NCBI GenBank assembly: GCA_019424865.1
Contig: JAHYYS010000064.1
Coordinates: 1 to 14,933, forward strand
DNA from: a bacterium
GTDB lineage: Bacteria > Bacillota > Clostridia > Oscillospirales > Oscillospiraceae
Length of the DNA: 14,933 nucleotides
Direction of reading: 5' to 3'
This document shows, piece by piece, positions 5,598 to 11,477 of this stretch. The position numbers and the translations under genes are program-made. Under the pieces are notes generated by a model. It was not told the DNA's origin and searched no databases. It saw only the letters and a list, made by a program, of their open reading frames with translations. Numbering within the stretch: position 1 is the stretch's first letter; each line of letters begins with the position of its first letter.

Positions 5598-5767
5598 CAC
5601 GAAAGACAGCCCTCGATGTCGTCGTCACAAGCTGCGGATCGCTTGTATCCGTGTAAACCCGGATACTCGTTCCCTCCGCTGCTCCTCCTCTCCCACAAAA
5701 ACCACGGTTTCCCTTGGAAACCGTGGTTTTTGTGGGGGCCCAGGAAAAAGTCGGACTGTCTTTCGTG
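5598..5767. repeat. 170-bp element bounded by 12-bp inverted repeats
   Basis: CACGAAAGACAG (5598-5609) and CTGTCTTTCGTG (5756-5767) are perfect inverted repeats. Inside lie GTATCCG/CGGATAC (5645-5651 and 5660-5666) and the long hairpin at 5692-5736. The nested layout is compatible with a miniature non-autonomous element or a folded RNA. No target-site duplication was recognised with confidence. Confidence 0.6.
5692..5736. terminator. 21-bp perfect hairpin, terminator-like in both directions
   Basis: Arms 5692-5712 and 5716-5736 pair perfectly around a 3-nt loop (CTT). The inner stem ACCACGGTTTCC with its complement is flanked by A5 on the left and T5 on the right, as in bidirectional intrinsic terminators. 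It lies inside the 170-bp element at 5598-5767. Confidence 0.75.
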
Positions 5768-5772
5768 AGAGG

Positions 5773-5807
5773 TGTCATTTCCGACGTACACGCCGCCGGA
5801 AATGACA
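5773..5807. repeat. 11-bp inverted repeat
   Basis: TGTCATTTCCG (5773-5783) and CGGAAATGACA (5797-5807) are perfectly complementary, with a 13-nt loop. No T-tract follows. It is one of the row of palindromes in this gene-free stretch. Confidence 0.75.
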
Positions 5808-5828
5808 GATTCAATTTTATTCCCGCGG

Positions 5829-5865
5829 CTGCGGCCGCAGGAACTCCCTGCGGGAGGGCTTTTTT
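5829..5865 (+). repeat. GC-rich palindrome with following T-tract
   Basis: CTGCGGCCGCAG (5829-5840) is a perfect 12-bp palindrome. It overlaps a CCGCAGG/CCTGCGG hairpin (5835-5853), which competes with CTCCC-tgc-GGGAG (5844-5856), followed by GGC and T6 (5860-5865). The last form is a weak terminator-like shape on the plus strand. Confidence 0.5.
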
Positions 5866-5876
5866 GACAAGCTGAA

Positions 5877-5907
5877 GCGCACCACTTTTCCCGCAAAAGT
5901 GGTGCGC
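5877..5907. repeat. Perfect palindromic repeat, copy 2
   Basis: This copy is identical over 31 bp to 5499-5529: a 13-bp stem (GCGCACCACTTTT and its complement) with the CCCGC loop. It is followed by CCTTTATTTTCC, so this copy may also end plus-strand transcription just before the fumarase promoter. Confidence 0.9.
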
Positions 5908-5928
5908 CTTTATTTTCCTCCGGGCACG

Positions 5929-5957
5929 TTGAAAGCCTTCCCCGTCCGTGATACAAT
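5929..5957 (+). promoter_or_regulatory. Sigma-A promoter of the fumarase unit
   Basis: TTGAAA (5929-5934) and TACAAT (5952-5957) have a 17-bp spacer, predicting a start near 5964, about 38 nt before the ATG at 6002. It begins 21 bp after the last palindrome, so the cluster insulates this unit from the genes upstream. Confidence 0.78.
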
Positions 5958-6001
5958 AGGGACAGCGAATACCGCACCAAACAGGAGAGGAAGAGGCTGC
6001 T

Positions 6002-6841
6002 ATGAAAACCATTTCTGCCGCCGCCATCACGGAAACGGTGGCCCGGCTGTGTATTCAGGCCAACACCCACCTGCCGCCGGACATTGTGGCCGCCATGGAC
6101 CGGGCCCGCCGGGAGGAGCCCTGGCCCCTGGCCCGGGACACGCTGGGGCTGCTGTGGGACAATCTGGAGCTGGCGGGCGGGCAGGAGATGCCCGTATGCC
6201 AGGACACGGGCATGGCCTGCGTCTTTGTGGAGCTGGGCCAGGAGGTCCACATCCAGGGGGATTTTGAACAGGCCGTCCACGAGGGGGTCCGCCGGGGCTA
6301 CGGCGCGGGCTATCTGCGCAAGTCCATCGTGGCCGACCCCCTGCGCCGGGTGAACACCGAGGACAACACCCCCGCCGCCATCACGCTGCGCCTGGTGCCG
6401 GGGGACAAATGCGCCATCACCGTGGCCCCCAAGGGCTTCGGCAGCGAGAATATGAGCCGCCTGGGCATGCTCAAGCCCGCCGACGGCGCGGAGGGCGTCA
6501 AGGCCTTTGTGGTGGAGACGGTCCGGCTGGCCGGATCCAACCCCTGCCCCCCCATTGTGCTGGGCATCGGCATCGGCGGATCCTTTGACAAGGTGGCCGC
6601 CCTGGCCAAGCATGCCCTGCTGCGGCCCATTGACCAGCCCAATCCGGACCCCTATTACGCCCAGCTGGAGCAGGAGCTGCTGGAGGAGATCAACGCCCTG
6701 GGCATCGGGCCCCAGGGCTTCGGCGGAAAGACCACCTGCCTGGGGCTGTCCATCGAGACCGCACCCACCCATGTGGCCGGCCTGCCGGTGGCCGTCAACG
6801 TCAGCTGTCACGTCACCCGCCGGGCTTCGGCAGAGCTGTAA
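6002..6841 (+). CDS. fumA: Class I fumarate hydratase, alpha subunit
   Basis: This is the alpha (catalytic N-terminal) half of the two-subunit [4Fe-4S] hydro-lyase that interconverts fumarate and L-malate; the beta half is encoded at 7013-7576. The 279-aa protein shows the three cluster-ligand cysteines expected of the family: PVCQDTG (Cys66), GSNPCPP (Cys182) and NVSCHVTRRA (Cys269). Other markers are RKSIVADPLRRVNTEDNTPA (106-125), KGFGSENMSRL (144-154) and GIGIGGSFDKVA (188-199). AGGAGAGG lies upstream of the start. Oxygen-labile enzymes of this class suit an anaerobe. L(+)-tartrate dehydratase (TtdA) is the close alternative; the sequence alone does not exclude it, but fumarase is the commoner role in Clostridia. 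Confidence 0.9.
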   Translation: MKTISAAAITETVARLCIQANTHLPPDIVAAMDRARREEPWPLARDTLGLLWDNLELAGGQEMPVCQDTGMACVFVELGQEVHIQGDFEQAVHEGVRRGYGAGYLRKSIVADPLRRVNTEDNTPAAITLRLVPGDKCAITVAPKGFGSENMSRLGMLKPADGAEGVKAFVVETVRLAGSNPCPPIVLGIGIGGSFDKVAALAKHALLRPIDQPNPDPYYAQLEQELLEEINALGIGPQGFGGKTTCLGLSIETAPTHVAGLPVAVNVSCHVTRRASAEL

Positions 6842-6856
6842 GGAGCGCGCGGAACA

Positions 6857-7000
6857 GTGAAACAGGCAATTCTTTCCGCTCTTCTTGTGCTGCTCGCCGG
6901 TTATTTCGGATGTTTCCTGAATCTTGCCGGCTGCATTCTCGCCGTAAGCGCTGCTGCCACCGGCCGTATTGTGTACGCCATCTACAATTTCAAGAAATAG
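6857..7000 (+). CDS. Small hydrophobic protein, 47 aa, between the fumarase subunits
   Basis: A GTG-started ORF follows TAAGGAG (the TAA is the fumA stop) with about 11-nt spacing, and ends at 7000, 12 nt before fumB. It reads MKQAILSALLVLLAGYFGCF (Met from GTG), then LNLAGCILAVSAAATGRIVY and AIYNFKK. There is one long or two short membrane segments (about 4-22 and 23-36), cysteines at 19 and 25, and a basic C-terminal tail. Its TAG stop overlaps the AGGAGG of fumB, as in an operon. Codon use (CTT, TCC, GTA, AAT) is a little less GC-rich than its neighbours. I know of no function. A chance frame is the alternative, but full tiling of the intersubunit gap, its own Shine-Dalgarno and the membrane profile favour a real gene. 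Confidence 0.55.
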   Translation: MKQAILSALLVLLAGYFGCFLNLAGCILAVSAAATGRIVYAIYNFKK

Positions 7001-7012
7001 GAGGCCGTTTCC

Positions 7013-7576
7013 ATGCAGTATAACCTGACCACCCCTGTCACCCGGGAGGACCTGGCCCCTCTGCGGGCGGGGGACACCGTTTTGCTCTCCGGCGTGGTGT
7101 ACACCGCCCGGGACGCCGCCCACAAGCGGATGATGGAGCTGCTGGACGCCGGGCAGCCCCTGCCCTTCCCGATCGAGGGCTCCGCCGTGTACTATGTGGG
7201 CCCCACGCCGGAGCGCCCGGGGCAGATCATCGGCTCCGCCGGCCCCACCACCAGCGGCCGGATGGACGCCTACTCCCCCCGCCTGCTGGATCTGGGCCAG
7301 CTCATTATGATCGGCAAGGGCAAGCGCAGCCAGACCGTCAAAGACGCGGTGGTGCGCAGCGGCGCGGTCTATCTGGCCGCGCTGGGGGGCGCGGGGGCCC
7401 TGATGGCCCAGAGCGTAAAAAAGCTGGAGATTATCTGCTGGGAGGACCTGGGCTGCGAGGCGGTGCGCCGGCTGGAGGTGGAGAACTTCCCCCTCACCGT
7501 CATTCTGGACGCCCACGGGGGCGACCTTTACGAGAGCGGCCCCGCGGCCTATCTGGCCAGTCTGTCCGCCCGCTAA
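7013..7576 (+). CDS. fumB: Class I fumarate hydratase, beta subunit
   Basis: This is the beta (C-terminal swivelling) half of the two-subunit fumarase; with the alpha subunit at 6002-6841 it forms the active [4Fe-4S] enzyme. The 187-aa protein begins MQYNLTTPVTREDLAPLRAG and carries LSGVVYTARDAAHKRM, YYVGPTPERPGQIIGSAGPTTSGRMD (61-85) and IGKGKRS (100-106), all family signatures in the substrate-contacting region. AGGAGG at the preceding stop gives about 9-nt spacing. TtdB is the same-fold alternative. The symbol is used in the sense of the beta-subunit gene; E. coli fumB is a different, fused enzyme. Confidence 0.9.
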   Translation: MQYNLTTPVTREDLAPLRAGDTVLLSGVVYTARDAAHKRMMELLDAGQPLPFPIEGSAVYYVGPTPERPGQIIGSAGPTTSGRMDAYSPRLLDLGQLIMIGKGKRSQTVKDAVVRSGAVYLAALGGAGALMAQSVKKLEIICWEDLGCEAVRRLEVENFPLTVILDAHGGDLYESGPAAYLASLSAR

Positions 7577-7628
7577 GAACCGCGCAGTTCCATGGAGATG
7601 GATTTGAATAAAAAGGAGTGTATCGTCT

Positions 7629-8294
7629 ATGTTTACCTGTGCCCAATGTACCATTTCCGCCTGTGAATCCGGTCAGCTGGACAAGCTCCCCAAAAACTGT
7701 CCCATGCGGGACTCGGAATACTTCCAGCAGGTGCTGGAGGAATACCGCAAGCCGGAAAACCACGATTTCTTCGTCAACTGCTCCGCCATCGAGGCTATGG
7801 GCTACTGCCAGTGGCCCCGCCTGCGGGAGATTGTGGAGTTCGCCCACCGCATGGGCTATACCCGCCTGGGCCTGGGCTTCTGCGGCGGACTGCACAAGGA
7901 GGCCGCCATTGTGGACCGGGTGCTGCGGAAAAACGGCTTTGAGGTGGTCTCTGTCATCTGCAAAACCGGCTCCATCCCCAAGCGAAAGGCCGGGGTCACC
8001 CCCGAGGCTGTCTTCCCCCAGGGCACCGACGGGCTGCGCCCCATCCAGCTGGAGCTGCTGGAGGAGCCCATGTGCAACCCCATCGCCCAGGCCCAGCTGC
8101 TCAACCGGGCCCAGACCCAGCTGAACATCTGTCTGGGCCTGTGCGTGGGCCACGACTCCCTGTTCTACAAGTACTGCGACGCCCCCGTCACCACCCTGGT
8201 GGCCAAGGACCGGGTCACCGGCCACAATCCCGCGGCCGCCATCTACTGCGCCGACGGCTATTTCCATGATCGCCTCTTCCCCTCCGAGACATAA
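7629..8294 (+). CDS. DUF1847 cysteine-rich protein
   Basis: This 221-aa protein belongs to a family with presumed metal binding and no known function. The N-terminus MFTCAQCTISACESGQLDKL has the CxxC-x4-C pattern (Cys4, 7, 12), then NCPM (Cys24), typical of DUF1847. Later conserved patches are LGLGFCGGLHKEA (80-92), VVSVICKTGS (106-115), the CNPIAQAQLLN segment (149-159) and GLCVGHDSLFYKYCDAPVTT (170-189). The many cysteines (also 51, 60, 111) fit a cluster or zinc ligand set in an anaerobe. AAAAGGAG lies before the ATG. It follows fumB by 52 nt without a terminator, so it is probably read with the fumarase genes; whether it works with them is unknown. No signal peptide. Confidence 0.85.
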   Translation: MFTCAQCTISACESGQLDKLPKNCPMRDSEYFQQVLEEYRKPENHDFFVNCSAIEAMGYCQWPRLREIVEFAHRMGYTRLGLGFCGGLHKEAAIVDRVLRKNGFEVVSVICKTGSIPKRKAGVTPEAVFPQGTDGLRPIQLELLEEPMCNPIAQAQLLNRAQTQLNICLGLCVGHDSLFYKYCDAPVTTLVAKDRVTGHNPAAAIYCADGYFHDRLFPSET

Positions 8295-8317
8295 TCCTCC
8301 CCTCCCCGCAGTCAGGG

Positions 8318-8346
8318 TTGACCGGAGCGGGAAAGTTTAGTACAAT
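8318..8346 (+). promoter_or_regulatory. Sigma-A promoter of the NSS transporter
   Basis: TTGACC (8318-8323) and TACAAT (8341-8346) with a 17-bp spacer predict a start near 8353, leaving a leader of about 93 nt before the ATG at 8446. Confidence 0.8.
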
Positions 8347-8368
8347 ATCGCCGTGTGTTCAGCGGACA

Positions 8369-8414
8369 ATACCCTCAGCCATTCGGAGGCGCCAGCGCCT
8401 CCCGGCTGAGGTAT
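8369..8414 (+). promoter_or_regulatory. Structured leader hairpin of the transporter mRNA
   Basis: An outer stem, CCTCAGCC (8373-8380) with GGCTGAGG (8404-8411), is extended by ATA/TAT, and an inner stem, GGAGGCG (8385-8391) with CGCCTCC (8396-8402), is capped by CCAG. An asymmetric internal loop (ATTC opposite C) lies between them. No T-tract follows, so it is not a terminator. It may stabilise the message, bind a protein or be part of a sensor. It does not match a riboswitch I know. Confidence 0.6.
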
Positions 8415-8445
8415 TTCCGCGCTCAGGAAGATAAAGGAGGATATT

Positions 8446-9837
8446 ATGCAAGAACGAGAAAGCTTTTCCTCCCGCCTGGGATTCCTGCTGATTTCAGCCG
8501 GCTGCGCCATTGGCCTGGGCAACGTGTGGCGCTTCCCCTATATCACCGGGACCTATGGCGGGGCAGCCTTTGTGCTGGTCTATCTGCTGTTTCTGGTTAT
8601 TCTGGGCCTGCCCGTTTTGGTGATGGAGCTGTCTGTGGGCCGGGCCAGCCAGCGCAGCATCGCCCGCTCCTTCCACGTGCTGGAGCCCAAGGGCGCCAAG
8701 TGGCACTGGTACTGCTGGTTCGGCATTGCGGGCAACTATCTGCTGATGATGTTCTACACCGTCATCACCGGCTGGCTGCTGCTCTACTGCGGAAAGATGG
8801 CCCGGGGCGACTTTGCGGGTCTGGACGCCGAGGGGGTGTCCGCCCAGTTCACCGACCTGATGGGCCGGCCCGTCCTGATGACTGTATTTATGGTTCTGGT
8901 GGTGGCCGTGAGCATGGCCGTGTGCCTTCAGGGGCTGCGCAACGGTGTGGAGCGGGTCAACAAGGTGATGATGCTCTGCCTTCTGGCTTTGATGGTGGTG
9001 CTGGCCATCCGCTCCGTCACCCTGGAGGGGGGCGGCGAGGGTCTGCGCTTCTACCTCCAGCCCAACTTCCACAACCTGGTTTATGACCAGGAGGGCAACT
9101 GGATCCTGGGCAAGGCCATCTTTGCCGCCATGAGCCAATCCTTCTTCACCCTGTCTCTGGGCATCGGCGCCATCGCCATCTTCGGCAGCTATATCGGCAA
9201 GGAGCACCGCCTGGCCGGGGAGGCCCTGCGCATCGGCATTCTGGACACCAGCGTGGCCTTTGTGTCCGGCCTTATCATTTTCCCCGCCTGCTTCGCCTTC
9301 GGCGTCTCCCCCGGGGAGGGCCCCTCTCTGATTTTCATCACCCTGCCCAACATCTTCAACGACATGTCCATGGGCCGGCTGTGGGGGGCGCTGTTCTTCG
9401 TCTTCTTGTCCTTCGCCGCCCTGTCCACCGTCATCGCAGTGTTTGAAAATATCATCTCCTTCGCCATGGACATGTGGGGCTGGAGCCGGAAAAAAGCGAT
9501 CGCTGTCAACTTCGCGGCAATTCTGCTGCTGTCCATGCCCTGCATTCTGGGCTACAATGTGTGGTCCTCCATTCAGCCCCTGGGACCCGGCAGCGACATC
9601 TCCGGGCTGGAGGATTTCCTGGTCTCCTATAACCTGCTGCCTCTCGGCTCCGTTGTCTACCTGCTGTTCTGCGTGTCCAAGCGCGGCTGGGGCTGGAAGA
9701 ACTTCCTGGCCGAGGCCAACGCCGGTCAGGGGCTGAAGTTCCCCGCCGCCGTGCGCATCTATGTGACCTATATTCTGCCCTTCATCGTGCTGTGCGTGCT
9801 GGCCGTGGGCTACTGGAATCAGTTCGGCGGAGCGTAA
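8446..9837 (+). CDS. Neurotransmitter:sodium symporter (NSS/SNF) family transporter
   Basis: This 463-aa cytoplasmic-membrane transporter is expected to import an amino acid or related amine coupled to Na+. The NSS signature is clear in TM1 (GCAIGLGNVWRFPYITGTYG, 19-38), with the helix break that binds sodium and substrate. The second unwound helix, TM6, is at about 222-250 (SQSFFTLSLGIGAIAIFGSYI). I count eleven hydrophobic segments, the last at about 436-457, so it belongs with 11-TM bacterial members such as Tyt1 and MhsT rather than 12-TM LeuT. Substrates of such relatives are hydrophobic or aromatic amino acids; the substrate here is not determined by sequence. AAAGGAGG precedes the ATG. 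Monocistronic, with its own promoter, a structured leader and the terminator at 9958-9998. Confidence 0.93.
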   Translation: MQERESFSSRLGFLLISAGCAIGLGNVWRFPYITGTYGGAAFVLVYLLFLVILGLPVLVMELSVGRASQRSIARSFHVLEPKGAKWHWYCWFGIAGNYLLMMFYTVITGWLLLYCGKMARGDFAGLDAEGVSAQFTDLMGRPVLMTVFMVLVVAVSMAVCLQGLRNGVERVNKVMMLCLLALMVVLAIRSVTLEGGGEGLRFYLQPNFHNLVYDQEGNWILGKAIFAAMSQSFFTLSLGIGAIAIFGSYIGKEHRLAGEALRIGILDTSVAFVSGLIIFPACFAFGVSPGEGPSLIFITLPNIFNDMSMGRLWGALFFVFLSFAALSTVIAVFENIISFAMDMWGWSRKKAIAVNFAAILLLSMPCILGYNVWSSIQPLGPGSDISGLEDFLVSYNLLPLGSVVYLLFCVSKRGWGWKNFLAEANAGQGLKFPAAVRIYVTYILPFIVLCVLAVGYWNQFGGA

Positions 9838-9900
9838 GGCTCCCGCTCCCCCGCGCGCAAGCCTCCCTCCGCCGCATCTGCGCCGGAGGGGAAGCTGTCA

Positions 9901-9942
9901 AACAAGCGGCGCACCACTTTATCCGGTGGTGCGCCGCTTGTT
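9901..9942. repeat. 17-bp perfect hairpin related to the 5498 and 5877 palindromes
   Basis: Arms 9901-9917 and 9926-9942 pair perfectly over 17 bp. They contain the same GGCGCACCAC core as the palindromes at 5498-5530 and 5877-5907, with a different 8-nt loop. It lies between convergent genes, where it may help terminate the dehydrogenase transcript on the minus strand, although the T-tract there is poor. It is a third member of a dispersed repeat. Confidence 0.8.
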
Positions 9943-9957
9943 CCAGTCAGGCTGTAT

Positions 9958-9998
9958 GGCAGATTGCGCCGCCTGCGGGCGGAGCGCTGCCGTTTTTT
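9958..9998 (+). terminator. Intrinsic terminator of the NSS transporter
   Basis: GGCA/TGCC, GCG/CGC and CCGCC/GGCGG stack into a hairpin with small internal loops (9958-9991), followed by G and T6 (9993-9998) on the plus strand. It ends transporter transcription before the convergent dehydrogenase gene. Confidence 0.75.
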
Positions 9999-10015
9999 CC
10001 CCGTTCTCTTCGACT

Positions 10016-10954
10016 TTACCGTACCCGGTTAACGAGGGGCTCCCCCGCCAGATAGCGGCGCAGGTTGTCCTGAGCCATCTGGATGCAGGTCCGGCGGGTG
10101 ACCTCCAGCCGCATGCCGCCGGCCACATGGGGGGTCAGCAGCAGGTTGGGGATATCCCACAGGGGGCTGTCCGCCGGCAGGGGCTCGGGCACCGTCACGT
10201 CCAGCGCCGCTCCCCACAGCTTTCCGCCCTGCATGGCCCGGGCCAGGGCCTCCTGATCCAGCACGGAGCCCCGGCCCGCGCTGATCAAAATGGCGTCCTC
10301 CTTCATCAGGTCGATGCGCCGCGCGTCCATCAGCCCCACCGTCTGGGGGGTGTGGGGCAAGGTCAGTGCCACCACGTCCGCCCGGGGCAGCAGGCTGTCC
10401 AGCTCCTCCAGCGGGCAGACCTGGTCAAAGCCCTCCACCGGCCCGCTTACATGCCGTTTCACGCCGATGGTATGGGAGCCCAGTCCCCGGCACATGGCCC
10501 CGAAGGCTGCGCCCACATGGCCCGCCCCCAGCACCAGCACCGTGCTGTCCAGCAGTGTGCGCATCTTCCCCTCGTCCTGCCAGCGGTGCTCCCGCTGGCT
10601 GTCCCGGTATTCCGGCAGGCGGCGGCACAGGGCCAGCACGCTGGCCAGCATGTGCTCGGCCACGCTGCGGCTGTTGGAGCCGCTGGAGGAGGTCAGGATA
10701 ACCCCCTCCGGCAGGGTGCCCGGCCCCTCGTACTCGTCGGTTCCGGCCCACATGGTCTGAAACCACTTCAGCTTTCCCGCCTTCTTCAGATCCGCCGCCC
10801 GGACCCAGCCCAGCAGGATGGTGGCCTGGGCCAGCTGCTCCTCCGTCACGCTCCGGCGGCCCGCATAGATATGCACCGCATCCGGCGCGATGGCCTCAAA
10901 TTCCCGCTTTTCCTCCTGGGTGAGGGGCAGCAGATTGACAATACACTCCGACAT
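10016..10954 (-). CDS. D-isomer-specific 2-hydroxyacid dehydrogenase (NAD(P)-dependent)
   Basis: This 312-aa cytosolic oxidoreductase is expected to interconvert a 2-oxoacid and its D-2-hydroxyacid. The Rossmann fold carries the nucleotide loop VLGAGHVGAAFG (141-152). The catalytic set is Arg228 (SAGRGSVLD), Glu257 (VPEPLPADSPLW) and His276 (TPHVAGG), in the standard order. After the second Rossmann strand the sequence is IGVKRH (163-168) rather than ending in an acidic residue, which suggests NADPH preference as in GhrA-like glyoxylate/hydroxypyruvate reductases; this is inference. The start at 10954 follows AAAGGAGG with 6-nt spacing. The frame stays open back to 11221, but that extension crosses the promoter and is rejected. 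It is a single-gene unit driven by 11009-11037. The substrate is not assignable. Confidence 0.9.
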   Translation of the reverse strand: MSECIVNLLPLTQEEKREFEAIAPDAVHIYAGRRSVTEEQLAQATILLGWVRAADLKKAGKLKWFQTMWAGTDEYEGPGTLPEGVILTSSSGSNSRSVAEHMLASVLALCRRLPEYRDSQREHRWQDEGKMRTLLDSTVLVLGAGHVGAAFGAMCRGLGSHTIGVKRHVSGPVEGFDQVCPLEELDSLLPRADVVALTLPHTPQTVGLMDARRIDLMKEDAILISAGRGSVLDQEALARAMQGGKLWGAALDVTVPEPLPADSPLWDIPNLLLTPHVAGGMRLEVTRRTCIQMAQDNLRRYLAGEPLVNRVR

Positions 10955-11008
10955 ATTGCGCCTCCTTTTTGCTTGGGCGGCCCGCGCCGCCCCGCTGCAT
11001 CGTGTTTC

Positions 11009-11037
11009 ATTATACCGTTTTCTCCCCCCGCTGGCAA
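11009..11037 (-). promoter_or_regulatory. Sigma-A promoter of the dehydrogenase
   Basis: On the minus strand TTGCCA (plus 11032-11037) and a perfect TATAAT (11009-11014) are spaced by 17 bp, about 55 nt before the ATG at 10954. This is one of the best promoters in the window. Confidence 0.85.
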
Positions 11038-11043
11038 GACGCC

Positions 11044-11080
11044 CCGCCGCCCTTCCCAGATCCTGTGTGCAGGGCGGCGG
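11044..11080. repeat. 10-bp GC inverted repeat in the divergent intergenic region
   Basis: CCGCCGCCCT (11044-11053) and AGGGCGGCGG (11071-11080) are perfect complements with a 17-nt centre. They lie between the dehydrogenase promoter and the 70-aa gene on the other strand. It could be an operator for either unit or part of the 5' region of the small gene; GC richness makes chance occurrence more likely. Confidence 0.4.
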
Positions 11081-11117
11081 CCCTGCGGCATAGACTGAGG
11101 GCAGGAGGTGATACAAC

Positions 11118-11330
11118 ATGGATCTGCGCAACCATACCATTACCGTGGGGGAGCTGCTGGACAACCCCCGCTCCCGCGCGGTGTTCCAGCGCCGCTTCGG
11201 CAAGCTGATGAACCATCCCATGGTGGGGGCGGCCCGGAGCCTGACGCTGCGGCAGCTGGCGGAGATGGCGGCCGTCTATCTGCCCAAAAAGACCATCCAG
11301 GACACCCTGCGGGAGCTGGAGCAGCTCTGA
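11118..11330 (+). CDS. Small protein, 70 aa, stand-alone helical domain
   Basis: The protein reads MDLRNHTITVGELLDNPRSR, then AVFQRRFGKLMNHPMVGAAR, SLTLRQLAEMAAVYLPKKTI and QDTLRELEQL. It has no signal peptide or membrane segment and is mostly helical and basic. The pattern LLDNP-x-AVF...NHPMVGAARSLTLRQLAE recalls a short C-terminal module that I remember on some Oscillospiraceae glycoside hydrolases (LLxHPEAKAxLExxxP...HPxxxMAxGMSLxxIA). This is recollection, not a search result. The ribosome binding site AGGAGGTGAT (11103-11112) complements the 16S tail over ten bases, implying strong translation. No good sigma-A promoter is seen upstream. It stands alone: the dehydrogenase is divergent, and the next gene has its own promoter. 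Function unknown. Confidence 0.75.
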   Translation: MDLRNHTITVGELLDNPRSRAVFQRRFGKLMNHPMVGAARSLTLRQLAEMAAVYLPKKTIQDTLRELEQL

Positions 11331-11417
11331 GCGCTCCCTGCCGGGGCGGCCGGGCCTTTCGGCACAACGTCTCCCCCGCCCTTTGAAAACATATCCAGTT
11401 TTCTCCCATGTAACGGG

Positions 11418-11446
11418 TTGTCAGCCAGAGAATTTTAGGATAGAAT
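11418..11446 (+). promoter_or_regulatory. Sigma-A promoter of the pgeF-lipoprotein unit
   Basis: TTGTCA (11418-11423) and TAGAAT (11441-11446) are spaced by 17 bp, giving a start near 11453 and a short leader before the ATG at 11478. The stretch 11331-11417 shows no gene and no convincing terminator. Confidence 0.75.
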
Positions 11447-11477
11447 AAAGCCAGAACCACACTCAGGAGGGACGTCT

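Noticed and set aside
5482..6030. Long open frames on both strands across the palindrome cluster, with the peptide AHHFCGKSGA occurring twice in one minus-strand frame
   Set aside because: The repeated peptide is simply the translated 31-bp palindrome, whose copies are 378 bp (a multiple of three) apart. No ribosome site, domain or coding bias supports a protein.
5561..7654. Minus-strand 697-codon open frame opposite the fumarase genes
   Set aside because: It is the antisense shadow of fumA and fumB, with no start signal, and it runs through the palindrome cluster.
11089..11096. CATAGACT upstream of the 70-aa gene, resembling a sigma-E -10 box
   Set aside because: There is no ATA-type -35 at 14 bp upstream (the sequence there is GC-rich), so it is not called as a sporulation promoter.
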